A stretch of 64,000 nucleotides of DNA from Cubamyces lactineus (taxonomy: Eukaryota > Basidiomycota > Agaricomycetes > Polyporales > Polyporaceae): the NCBI GenBank assembly GCA_022376465.1, contig JACDTU010000001.1, positions 2,294,001 to 2,358,000 of the forward strand, given 5' to 3'. Positions within the stretch are counted from its first letter, which is position 1, and every line of letters starts with the position of its first letter. The notes below the pieces were generated by a model. That model worked only from the letters and a program-made list of their open reading frames with translations, made no database searches and was not told the DNA's origin. Below are positions 1 through 9,533 of this stretch, piece by piece. A program made the translations under genes and the position numbers.

Positions 1-212
1 GCGCGCGCAGTGACCTTCAGCCGAACGAACTGCTGCAGAGCATCGGAGTATAGGCGTTGGTTGTGGACGTTGGGCAGCCATGTCCGACGGGTCTTGTGCT
101 TGGAGTTGGGTACGTTATTTCCATATTGCTTCATCTTCCCCTGGAAAAGACCCAGCTGGGAGCGCTTGAACGGCGCGCTGACGACCGCGAGGAGAGGTAT
201 TGAGGGGAACAT
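1..212 (-). CDS. MRPL24: Mitochondrial large-subunit ribosomal protein bL28m (partial, 5' end of gene)
   Basis: A structural protein of the mitochondrial large ribosomal subunit. Reading the minus strand from the ATG at 210-212 gives about 70 residues, open to the window edge. They hold the bL28 hallmark: a run of KRSQLGLFQGK followed by YGNNVPNSKHKTRRTWLPN, NQRLYSDAL and VRLKVTAR. The GNNVP-SKxKTRRTWxPN block is the family signature. The short residue stretch before KRSQLG fits a mitochondrial presequence, not a bacterial start. No intron is seen in this part. The rest of the gene lies outside the window. It is divergent from IDP1, with about 305 bp of shared promoter. The symbol follows the yeast name and is an inference from homology. 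Confidence 0.85.
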   Translation of the reverse strand, partial: MFPSIPLLAVVSAPFKRSQLGLFQGKMKQYGNNVPNSKHKTRRTWLPNVHNQRLYSDALQQFVRLKVTAR

Positions 213-517
213 GGCGGTCGAGGTCAAGGATGGACGGTCCACGGGATTGTCGAGGCAATTAGTTGCCAGCGGGTAAGCTATCCGGACTTATCTGGCAAAA
301 TGATGCAGCCTAATAATGGTGGTTATCAGATAAGATAAGATGACTTAGGAGTCCCATGATGATCCTCGCACTCGGTTGTCGCTGGCAGACGTGATTCGGC
401 CGAGGTTCTCGCATTCGTCCACACCGAGCTCTTGGTTCGTTACGGCGACCACGACAGGATATATAAAGCCGCCAGCTATCCTCCGCTAGGCCCCCAAACC
501 ACTCATTCCTCACCATC
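213..517. promoter_or_regulatory. Bidirectional promoter bL28m / IDP1 with GATA-motif cluster and TATA box
   Basis: The stretch between two divergent start codons. A TATATAAA box at 460-467 lies 51 bp before the IDP1 ATG. At 322-340 three GATA-factor type sites overlap or abut (one TTATC and two AGATAAG). In fungi such clusters bind AreA/Nit2-like or Sre1-like GATA factors. Which gene they serve is not known. Confidence 0.5.
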
Positions 518-2388
518 ATGTTGTCTCGCTACGTCTCGCGTTCTCTTCGCGGTGGCCGGCAGGTCGTCCCCGCCCACATGGCCTTCCAGCGGGGGTTTGC
601 GAGCACCTCTATGAGGATGCGTGAGTCTAGTCGCATCCGTATATCCTCTGTGTCTGACGTGTTTGTCTCGGGTTTCTGTGTTGCTGGGTGCGACAAACGA
701 TGAATCGCTATGGGGGGTTGGGTGTGCGGGCGTGCGGGGAAACGATGACCACTCGCAGAGAACAAGATTGTGGTCCAGAACCCCGTTGTCGAGCTTGATG
801 GCGACGAGATGACCAGGATCATTTGGAAGAAGATCAGGGAGGAGGCGCGTTCTGTGGTCGTTCGGCGCCACAACGGTGTATGCTGACCTCTGGAACTCTG
901 CAGTTGATTTTGCCCTACCTCCAGCTCGACATCAAGTACTACGACCTTGGTCTCGAGTACCGCGATGCTGTGGGTGCTCTCGCATCTCGATTACTCGGTC
1001 ACAATGCTGAGATACAAAGGGCATAGACCAACGATCAAGTTACGGTCGATGCAGCGGAGGCCATCCTGAAGCACAAGGTCGGCATTAAGTGCGCGACCAT
1101 CACCCCGGACGAGGCTCGCGTGAAGGAGTTCAACTTGAAGCAAATGTGGAAGAGCCCGAACGGCACCATCCGCAACATCCTGGGGGGCACTGTCTTCCGT
1201 GAGCCCATCATCCTCGAGCGCATCCCACGACCCGTCCCCGGGTGGAAGAACCCGATTGTCATCGGCCGTCATGCCTTCGGCGACCAGGTAAATGCGCCCA
1301 CACTTAGGCGACATCGACTGAATTGACGTAAATTTATCACAGTACCGCGCGTCAGACTTCCTTGCGCCCGGACCTGGCAAGCTCCAGCTTGTGTACAGCC
1401 CTGCCGACGGTGGCGCGCCAACGAAGATCGACGTGTACGACTTCAAGGGTGCTGGTGTAGCCCTTGCCATGTACAACACTGATGATGTGCGTGATCACCT
1501 CTCTGCATATGCTCACTCTCTGACAGAATTCCCGTAGTCAATCCGCGGTTTCGCGCATTCCTCGTTCAAAATGGCGCTTGCCAAGAAGCTCCCTCTTGTA
1601 GGCGGCCCTCCCGTGACCCCTAACCGATGTGCTAAACAATCCTACCATAGTTCATGTCCACGAAGAACACGATCCTCAAGAAGTATGATGGTCGGTTTAA
1701 GGATATCTTCCAGGAGATTTACGAGAGGTAGGTCAAGTCTTCATATGACATAGTATGTGGCTTACTCCATCCTGTATATAGCGACTACAAGTCCGCATTT
1801 GAGGCGGCCGGAATCTACTACGAGCACCGTCTCATCGACGACATGGTCGCACAAGCAATCAAGTCCTCAGGCGGCTTCGTCTGGGCGTGCAAGAACTACG
1901 ACGGCGACGTCCAGTCCGATATTCTCGCCCAGGGTTTCGGCAGTCTCGGCATGATGACGAGCGAGCTCATTACGCCCGACGGGCAGGTGATTGAGAGCGA
2001 GGCCGCACACGGCACGGTCACCCGGCACTACCGCGAGTGGCAGAAGGGCAAGGAGACGTCAACCAACCCCGTCGCATCCATCTTCGCGTGGACGCGTGGA
2101 CTTTTGCATCGCGCGAAGCTGGACGGCAACGATGCGCTCCGCGCGTTTTGCCAGGACCTGGAGGCGTCGTGTGTGGAGGTTATTGACCACGACGGTGTCA
2201 TGACCAAGGACCTCGCGCTCGCAATCCACGGGAAGGAAATGAAGCGTGAGCACTGGGTTGTCACCGACGTCTACATGGACAAGGTCCACGTGAGTAGTAG
2301 TGGCTGCCTTCGCGAACGACTGGTACACTGACGGTTCACTTGGGACGATCAGGATAAGCTCAAGCAGAAGCTGAAGGCGCGTGCATGA
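518..2388 (+). CDS. IDP1: Mitochondrial NADP-dependent isocitrate dehydrogenase
   Basis: Oxidative decarboxylation of isocitrate to 2-oxoglutarate with NADPH formation in the mitochondrial matrix. Exons read by eye: 518-620, 759-844, 904-969, 1027-1287, 1343-1486, 1538-1597, 1651-1727, 1782-2289 and 2353-2388. The N-terminus is Arg/Ser-rich ([15 protein letters not shown]) and looks like a matrix-targeting presequence. Family landmarks are [44 protein letters not shown], the long metal/isocitrate-binding exon with [21 protein letters not shown], and [14 protein letters not shown] (the NADP-site region of eukaryotic IDPs). The protein ends [11 protein letters not shown], so it appears full length. 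The third exon seems to be joined through a non-GT donor (see findings). It lies convergent with the transcription factor gene downstream. Confidence 0.93.
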
Positions 2389-2944
2389 AGCTGTGATCGC
2401 CGGGTGTACGCTGCGTCGACTTGGTATCCGTCTCTTGGATAATGGATGTCATGTTAGGTGATGCAGATGCGGATGTATCATATGTAATCTTTTGCTGTCA
2501 AGATATATGCGCATACTCACGCTGTCTAGCGGTTCTCAGTGCTTGGATGTACTAGTCCTGTATGTGTTCTGTGCTGGTGTGGAGGTGACACAACAGAAGG
2601 CACAAAATTCATACTTCTCGTGCTTGGGAAACTATCAAGAAAACAAGCCATATATCTTATTCCAGGGTACACAATGGATTTACGATGCTAACATAGGCAA
2701 AAGACGGATAATACGGATGGGGAGATGACACATAACGGGAGAGTCTAGTATATGCGAATAGCCAGGGACCAGTCTGGAGACACGAAAGCACGACGAGCAC
2801 GACAAACAACGATAGCGAGATGTTGGAGACACGAGTAACGACTACTAGTACAAGACCCCCCGAGAACGATGGGGCGAGAGCATGGACAACGAGGCACAGG
2901 ACGCATCTACGAGATCATCGTGATTGAGGCACGAGGGAAGACCT
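2389..2944. other. Intergenic region between convergent genes (IDP1 and Zn2Cys6 factor)
   Basis: Holds the 3' ends of both transcripts. No ORF with family features and no repeat was seen. Confidence 0.5.
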
Positions 2945-5900
2945 TCACTTCGCCAACATGCTCTGCATCGGGGCGGCAGCTTTTGGAGGAGGGCCAGGGA
3001 GCTCCTGCTGGAAGAACGACGTCCACGTCTCCTGCAGGCTGTACCCGCCTGTGTGCACGTGTATGAGCGGCGGAGGCGGCGGGGGGATCATCTGTTGCAC
3101 GCCCTGTGCATACGCGAACTGCTGAGCCTGCGCAGACTGCGCTTGCTGCTGCTGCTGCTGCGGGTGGACGTGCGCGTACGCCTGGGCATGCGCGAGCGAG
3201 GACTGTGGCTGCGAGACATGAGAGTGGTGATTATACGAGGTCTGCGGAAAGGTATGCTCGTTCAGGTGGGAGGGCTGTGTGGCATAGACGGGTGTAGAGG
3301 TGTATTGGTGTGCTTGCTGAGGCTCGGCGTGGCTCTCAGCGGGTGGAACGTTGACACTCCATAGCTCCGAGCGTTGCACGGAGATGGGGTGTGGCGGATA
3401 GGGGACCTGATCAACATGAGGTTGCGTGGGCTCCGGCTGAACAAAGGTGTCATGCTGGTGGCTTGACGGCGCACGCGAGAAGCCACCATACATCGGTATG
3501 TGGTGTGGCTCTATTGGCGTTGTCGGAGTGTGGTGTTGAGACGCTAGGTCGGGGACGTTACGCATCGAAGCATGGTAAGAATTCCGTCGCGACTGTGGGT
3601 CGAGCTGGTAAGTAGGGTATTGTTCTTGCTGGCGATGGTCTTGTTGCTGATGCTGGTAGTAGGGTTGTTGGTGTTGTTGATGGTGACTATCCTGTTGCTG
3701 GTTGTACTGCGGCGGGTATTGCTGCTGCATGTGAGTCGCCGGAGGCGATACGTGATGGTGCTGGTGATAAGGATGATTCTGGGTACTCTGGCTTTGGATA
3801 TAGTGCTGCTCAGGGGACGGTATGGACTGAGGCGATGCGTCGCTGTACGTCGGCGTAGATTGCATAGGTTGGCCGCTATGCGCAGGCTGCTCGTATTGGC
3901 CGGAGGGATGCGTGAAGTACGCATGCGTCTGGTTGATTTGCGCCTCGAGTTGTCCTTCGAACGTCTTCAGTTCGTCTACGAGGCCTGGGTGAATCACCGC
4001 GCGGTACGATGACTCCAACGCCGGGAAAGCCTCTGCTGCAGGCGACTGTGATCCTCTCGCGTCGGACCCAGACGATCCCGCCTGCGAGCCCTGTGCAGAG
4101 GCATCTGGCGGTGTGCTCGCAGACGAGAGGCTTGGAGAGATGCGCTGCGGTCTGTTGGACTTCGTCACGACCGTGCGTGCAGTGCGTCCGCTGAAGATCG
4201 AGAGCTCGTCAAAATGCTCGGTTTCGTCCGTCTGCGGGGTGAAGATGTCGCGTCGCAGAGGCTGGAAGCCCTTGAAGTACGCCGCCTGCGCTTTCTCGTG
4301 CAGCTTACGAACGACGGGCTGTCCGCACATGTAGCCAATATACCGTTAGTGAAGGCAGCATGTATGCAGAAGATATGAAGGGTATACCAGGAATTTGCCC
4401 GCCCGCCCTCCATGCTTTGCAGCGCGCTCGAAAAGATCGCATGCCAGGCGCAGCTCGCTGAGTGCTGCCTGCGCCGTCTTCGACGTCCCGCCTCGCGTGA
4501 CCACCGATCCCATCATGACCTAAATATTCATGCTTAGCTGCGGACAGTGCTCGCGAGATTCGCGGGAGGATGCGCAAACACTCACACAAGCCGAAAACGC
4601 GTGCGTCCACAGCACCCAGAAGCGCGCAATTTGCACCGGAAACAGCGTAAATTGCTCGCGGATCGAACCGAGCAGGGCACACGCGCTGCGGTAGCCGGCG
4701 AGGAACGAGGGCGCGTATTGGCTGCGCATTGGATCTGTCGGGCAATCGACGATCGCCTGTGCGAAGAAGCACCGGTGGACGTACAGCAGAGCTACGCAAA
4801 TGGCGTGAATGAGTCCCTGAAATGATCCTCATGCGAATCACGTAGTACGTACTGAGATGCAGGTAGTTCGTGGGCATGTAGTGCGACATCGTTTGAGCCA
4901 AGCCTGCGTTCTGCGGTGGCGGACCTTGAGCGTACTTGGGGAGAGGGGTGTCGCGGATGCGTCGATCGAGGTCGAGGATGACCGAGTACTTGGGCGCCTG
5001 AGCCGTCAGGGTGCCCATCACGACGCTCGCGACGCATTCCTTGCCCCATTGTGCTTTCCATGCAGGGACTGCAACAAGTTGTCAATGATGCACACAGACT
5101 GCTTCGCGGATGGCTTACAGCTCGGCTGAGGGGTACCATCGTCGGCCAAAGTCTGGTCGGGATCGTTGGGAAGCTCGGCGTCGACGAATTGCAGGGAAAA
5201 TGTTGGCAGCCGCCCAGTCGCAAGGGCCTGTCATTTGTGTCAATAATGTGCGATTGCATACGCTGCCTCCGAAGACGTACCTGCCAGCAATCGGTGATGA
5301 AGAGCTCCCAAAAGAGCGCTCGCCGTTTTTGCACCTCCGACGCGGAAAGCTTCCAGCGGGCGCTGTCACGGTCTGGGAGGACATCCGTCAACAAGCGAAA
5401 ATGAAGCCCGGTGCAGATACCCACGTAGGCCAATCTACGCAACCCGTCGTTCAGTATGACAAGCCCCGTGGGAACAACGCGGTACTCACGCTCTGTGCAA
5501 GTTTGGAGCTCAAACCCATGAGTGCCCAAGTAGTCTCTATACTGTGCTCATCTGCCACTAGCCCCTAGTGACCGATCCAATTAGTAGCGCAAAACATATA
5601 GATTGAGGGTACGAACCTGGTAGATGCCCATCAGACTGAGCGTCTGCACAGTCGTCATACTAGGCGACCTGTCGAGGACAGGCTCAAGACTGAGCGAAGC
5701 CCTGGTTAGCTGGTAGTACCTTGTCGCTTCGACGTTGTGCGGCGCGGGTGGCAAAGTGGGGTCAGTGAGTGCCCCAAAACAAAATACGACAAAGATGAGC
5801 GCGAGGTCGTGTGCTGTAGGTTGAGTGTTCGCTGTCGGAAGATGAAACGCCTCCGCCGAGTTTCCGAGTTTACCGGGGCCTGAGGAGCCCGCAGTGGCTC

Positions 5901-7174
5901 CCATGTGTATTCTCGCGCGCACTTCGTCAGCCGCCTCTTCATAGAAAAGCGGGAGGACTTCCTCATTGAGCTGTCGTTCGGTGACTGCGCCAAAGAACCA
6001 CGGCGCCTGTTCGAGATACAAGTCGCGGAGCTGAGCAGCACGTTGCCAGGGTGGCAGGTAGTTTTGTATGAGCTCCTGGAGGTCGTAGACGGGGATGGTG
6101 CCTGGCCCAGAAGGAAACGTCTCAGCCAGCCTGTTGAGTTCCGGAGGCAAGTCCGGGTGCGCATTAGACGAATGCGCCAGGGTCGATAGAACAAGGTGTG
6201 GTTTCTCCTCCTGCAGAAAGCTCGGGTGAATCATCGGGCTCGCACAACGATCAGACTGGACCTACCAGCAGGAGACTCTGCGATGCAATGGCATATTAAG
6301 CGCAGCGCCACAAGATGATCGGAATACGGACATACCTCTGTACCTGCCGAGCGACCGTAGAAAGTCGCCGCACCATCATCACGCACAGCCAGCGTCCCAA
6401 ACGCTTCTACATAGTGCCCATCCTCTTCTTCCTCCTCCTCGGGTACCACCGCCTCGGTGCCGCCGCCTCCGATCCCACCCACGCCGCCCGCCTGGGAAGA
6501 GGCCGAGTGCAGCTCGAGTCCAGACTTGATCTTGAGCAAATCTGGGCTCAAGAGCGGATGGAGCTCGCGGGTGACGCTGGACTGCAGTATCGCGAGCCCA
6601 TCCTCGAGCTGCCGGATCCGGTCGCTCATCTCGGCGATCTTACGATGGAGACGGTCCGTGTCCGCCAAGATGAATCTACGTATCACGCAAATGGTTATCA
6701 CGTTGTTCATACTCATGTGCCTCCGTCGCCCATAACACACAACAAGGTGACAACAAACACACATCGGGGTTCAGTCCACTCTGGAAAGTAGATGAGAATG
6801 CTTATCTGAACAAAACGACGCGAGTGTTCAGCGCGAACTCATCCCCGGCGTGAGCGCGTCGACGCTGCAGGGCGTTCTCCCGCATTCGAACCAAACTGAT
6901 CCCCATCATAGAACAGCATCTCACAACAAAGATGTGTGCAAAGAGGAGGCGCATACCTGGTACCCTGGCCGGTCGTGAGGCTTCCGTTCGGACATATGGA
7001 CGCGCACCCCCTGCGTTTGCAGGAGGAGCACGGGACCGTCTTGTCGCATTTGAGCTTGAGGCGGCGGCATTCTGCGCAAGATATCGCACCCCTTGCGCGT
7101 TTGAGCTCCTGCTCCTGGGACCTCGCGGTGCGCTCCTTGTCGCCCTCGGGGCGGCTGCGGCCTGAGAGCGGCAT
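2945..7174 (-). CDS. Zn2Cys6 fungal transcription factor with Fungal_trans domain and Q/H-rich tail
   Basis: A DNA-binding transcription regulator in the nucleus. The first exon, from the ATG at 7172-7174, carries the binuclear zinc cluster C-x2-C-x6-C-x5-C-x2-C-x8-C (CAECRRLKLKCDK...CSSCKRRG...C). After a long intron (about 6956 to 6677) follows a coiled-coil linker (DRLHRKIAEMSDRIRQLE). Then comes the middle homology region typical of PF04082: ARWKLSASEVQKRRALFWEL near 5370, MGTLTAQAPKYSVILDLDRR near 5010, and SACALLGSIREQF near 4690. The last exon (about 4330-2945) begins MCGQPVVRKLHEKA and ends in a long Gln/His/Pro/Ser-rich low-complexity tail, a likely activation domain. Several short introns separate the middle exons; exact borders are not resolved. 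Target genes are unknown. Confidence 0.85.
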
Positions 7175-7559
7175 GGGACGGGGGGCCAGGGGCTGTGGAT
7201 GAGAACGGCAAGAGAGGGGTAGGGGACGTGTTGTGTGGTGAGCTCGTCGTGGGCGTCGTCGTGGTCAACGGTGAGGAGGCCGTTGGCTTTGGGGGCAGCG
7301 GTGCGGCCGGGGCATGGCAGTTGAGCAGGAAAGAGCTCTTCCTTCTTCAATGCACATCAAATATCGACCAGGAAAGGCGAATCCCCCGACGTCTCCTTGC
7401 CTTTCTGGTACGGCGCCTGTACTTATTCGGACGCACCTAGCACCGCCACACCGCCCGAGGCCGCCCCGTGTTCGCTTCCCCCCGCAACGCCCGGCTATTT
7501 ATCGCACGTCCAAGCGCCACAACGTAACTCGGTGCCTCACCAACTCAGTCATGCGGAGC
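7175..7559. other. Upstream region of the Zn2Cys6 factor
   Basis: A 385-bp gap between the transcription factor start and the tRNA terminator. It presumably holds the factor's promoter. No clear TATA box or other element was recognised. Confidence 0.35.
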
Positions 7560-7564
7560 AAAAA
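7560..7564 (-). terminator. RNA polymerase III T5 terminator of the tRNA cluster
   Basis: Five A residues on the plus strand are TTTTT on the transcribed strand, 4 nt after the 3' end of tRNA-Gln. The two 7-nt spacers between the tRNA genes (7647-7653 and 7754-7760) have no T run, so this is the only terminator of the cluster. Confidence 0.7.
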
Positions 7565-7568
7565 GCTC

Positions 7569-7646
7569 AGGCGCTACCAGGGCTCGAACTTGGGTTTTGG
7601 GAACACTCTTCAGAATCCCAAGTGATAACCACTACACTATAGCGCC
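7569..7646 (-). tRNA. tRNA-Gln (CTG) with 6-nt intron
   Basis: The minus strand folds as a cloverleaf. The acceptor GGCGCTA/TAGCGCC is perfectly paired. The D arm GTGTAGTGGTTATCAC is the typical eukaryotic Gln form. The anticodon stem is TGGGA/TCCCA and the T loop begins TTCGAG. The anticodon loop reads TTCTGA plus intron plus T, giving anticodon CTG (codon CAG). The intron AGAGTG follows position 37, the canonical site. Length is 72 + 6. Confidence 0.88.
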
Positions 7647-7653
7647 AGATGCG

Positions 7654-7753
7654 TGCCCATTGGCTGGATTGAACAACCGACCTCACCATTCCCCGTAACC
7701 CGGTCGGAACCGAGTTATACGAGTGGCGCGCTCTACCACTGAGCTAAACGGGC
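7654..7753 (-). tRNA. tRNA-Thr (CGT) with 28-nt intron
   Basis: The acceptor GCCCGTT/AATGGGC pairs throughout with one G-T. The D arm is AGCTCAGTGGTAGAGC. The anticodon stem CGCCA/TGGTG encloses a loop CTCGTA plus 28-nt intron plus A, giving anticodon CGT (codon ACG). The T arm has TTCAATC as loop. Total 100 nt = 72 + 28. The gene is 7 nt upstream of tRNA-Gln and 7 nt downstream of tRNA-Arg. Confidence 0.87.
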
Positions 7754-7760
7754 AGGTGGA

Positions 7761-7845
7761 CGACCAACCTGGGAGTCGAACCCAGAATCTTCAGCTGATT
7801 CCGGTAAACCGGAAACTGACGCCTTAACCATTAGGCCAGCCGGCC
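7761..7845 (-). tRNA. tRNA-Arg (CCG) with 12-nt intron
   Basis: The acceptor GGCCGGC/GTTGGTC pairs with G-T wobbles. The D arm is GCCTAATGGTTAAGGC, the anticodon stem TCAGT/GCTGA, and the T arm CTGGG-TTCGACT-CCCAG is perfect. The loop TTCCGG plus 12-nt intron plus A gives anticodon CCG (codon CGG). It is the first gene of the three-tRNA unit on the minus strand. Confidence 0.88.
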
Positions 7846-7963
7846 GTTGGGAAAGCGGTTCTATATACCATGACGACTGGTATCACTCGAGCCCATAAAC
7901 GTTGCGATGCACTCAGAGATACTACAACAATTCGGAGAATGTGCACTGAAAGACTATCGAAAG

Positions 7964-9012
7964 TCATCGTCGCTGGCCACAACGGAACCAAAGGAAGACG
8001 AAAGATCCCACGCCGAGTAGCAATAACGCTACAAGGGGAACGTTGACAGCGGAGGTCTCGTGTTCCACCTGTAAGTCAGCCTCAGCTCAGTACTATTGCA
8101 GCAAGATGCTCCTGGCCCGAAATGTAACTTACGACGGATGCGAATGGAGATAAGATTGGAATGGTGAAGTGAAGGGGTGGTAGCCAACGGGATGACGATT
8201 GCGCTGGAGAGCAAGTTCTGACTAACAGGTAGATGAGCGTCGCTACGACTGAGATCATGGTCCCTAGGATTATCCACTGTTGGTAGGGAGGTCAGCGCCG
8301 GCGTTCAAGCCCGCGGAGCTCCGTTTCGCGAAGACGTCTCGTGAAGGCGTACCGTCATCTGCTGGTGCCTCGCGAACTGGTCCGAGAAGCGGGCGTTCAA
8401 TTCTGCCATGTCGCGCTACACAGTAAGATAGACCATGTCAGAGCTCGCCAATTCTGTAAGAGGATATCCACATACCGCTCGTTTCTCCTCCATGGATGCC
8501 GACAGAGTGGACAACTCCCGTTGTCGGTCGTTCTGTGCAGCGTACATCGTCTCTGCTCGAGTCGCGCGCATGGCCCAGTGGTGCTCCATGGCCGTGACGG
8601 AACGGGTGATGGCGTTGGCGGGAGCGACGAAGTATTGTTGTAGGAGTGAAATGTAATAGACAGGCCCGGTATGTGGCCCTTCGGCCGTGTGTGCGCGTGT
8701 CGCAGTAGAATCCATAACCGGGATTTCGCGTCCGTTGCTCGTGCGGGAGGGCTGACTGACATTCCTGTCCGCGGGAGACAGCACGGTTGGACTGTATGTC
8801 CAGACTCTGTTGGATTCGCCATGTCTCCGTGCGATTGGCTCTTCGATTGGCTTCATAGTACGTGGACTAGGATGTGCTGGTCCTGCCATCAATGAACGTG
8901 CAAAAGACATTGTCCTGCTTTCTGTTGGGATTTGTCGCTGCCCTTCATTGGACCCGCGGTACGCCGAAGCAGGTGCTGGAGGAGCCTTCCTGAGCCTACG
9001 TGGCTCGGCCAT
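7964..9012 (-). CDS. Small two-transmembrane protein, paralogue of the C-terminus of the DUF7025 protein at 15-17.4 kb
   Basis: Start at the ATG 9010-9012. The first exon (about 9012-8420) encodes a Pro/Ser/Arg-rich stretch and then a helical part (YYISLLQQYFVAPANAIT, ATRAETMYAAQNDRQREL). A short exon gives MAELNARFSDQFARHQQMT, a third gives TM1 (WIILGTMISVVATLIYLLV) followed by PPLHFTIPILSPFASV, and the last gives VEHETSAVNVP, TM2 (LVALLLLGVGSFVFLWF) and RCGQRR-stop at 7964-7966. The block NAR(F)S-x2-FA-x-H-x-Q plus HFTIPILSPF(A/S)SV-EHE is shared with the gene at 15010-17431, including intron positions, so the two are paralogues. Function unknown; a membrane hairpin with a helical cytoplasmic N-terminus is the best description. 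Confidence 0.7.
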
Positions 9013-9533
9013 GGCGATTAGCCTTGTGGAGATCCACGCGCGTGGACTACGTATGCGGGAAGGAATAGAATGACCTCAGGTATGACCGGTCCAAAGCCTA
9101 CAGTATCTTATGTTACTACGGGCAGTCGCCTATCGAAGAGCAGCTTTCAGCTGTTGCCCAGTTCACTGACACTCAATTGCTGACCTTTCATGGGCGTGAC
9201 TGCATACAGGTTGAACTTGGGCTGCTTATGGCTGTCAACTACACCCAGCGTGGATGGTGGTGGTATATAGACAAGTTCTTTCGTTCGCTATTGCGCGACG
9301 TTCTGGTATTTGTATGAAGCTGTGCTTCAACCACATTTACTCGCTTAGGACGGGCGTCAAGGAAGATTGTTAGCCGCCTCTATTGTCTTGAGCTTATCGG
9401 ACATTGGCACAACAACAATTGTGTAGCGCATAAACTACTTGAACAGCTCAAAGGTGTACCTCAAAGGGTGCCGACTGCATAGTGGTGTCATGAACCATTC
9501 ATCAGATTGTAATCAAATTGTATCGGGTTACAG
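9013..9533. other. Intergenic region upstream of the two-TM protein and downstream of GWT1
   Basis: A 521-bp stretch between two minus-strand genes, with a promoter role for 7964-9012. AT-richer than its flanks. No gene seen. Confidence 0.4.
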
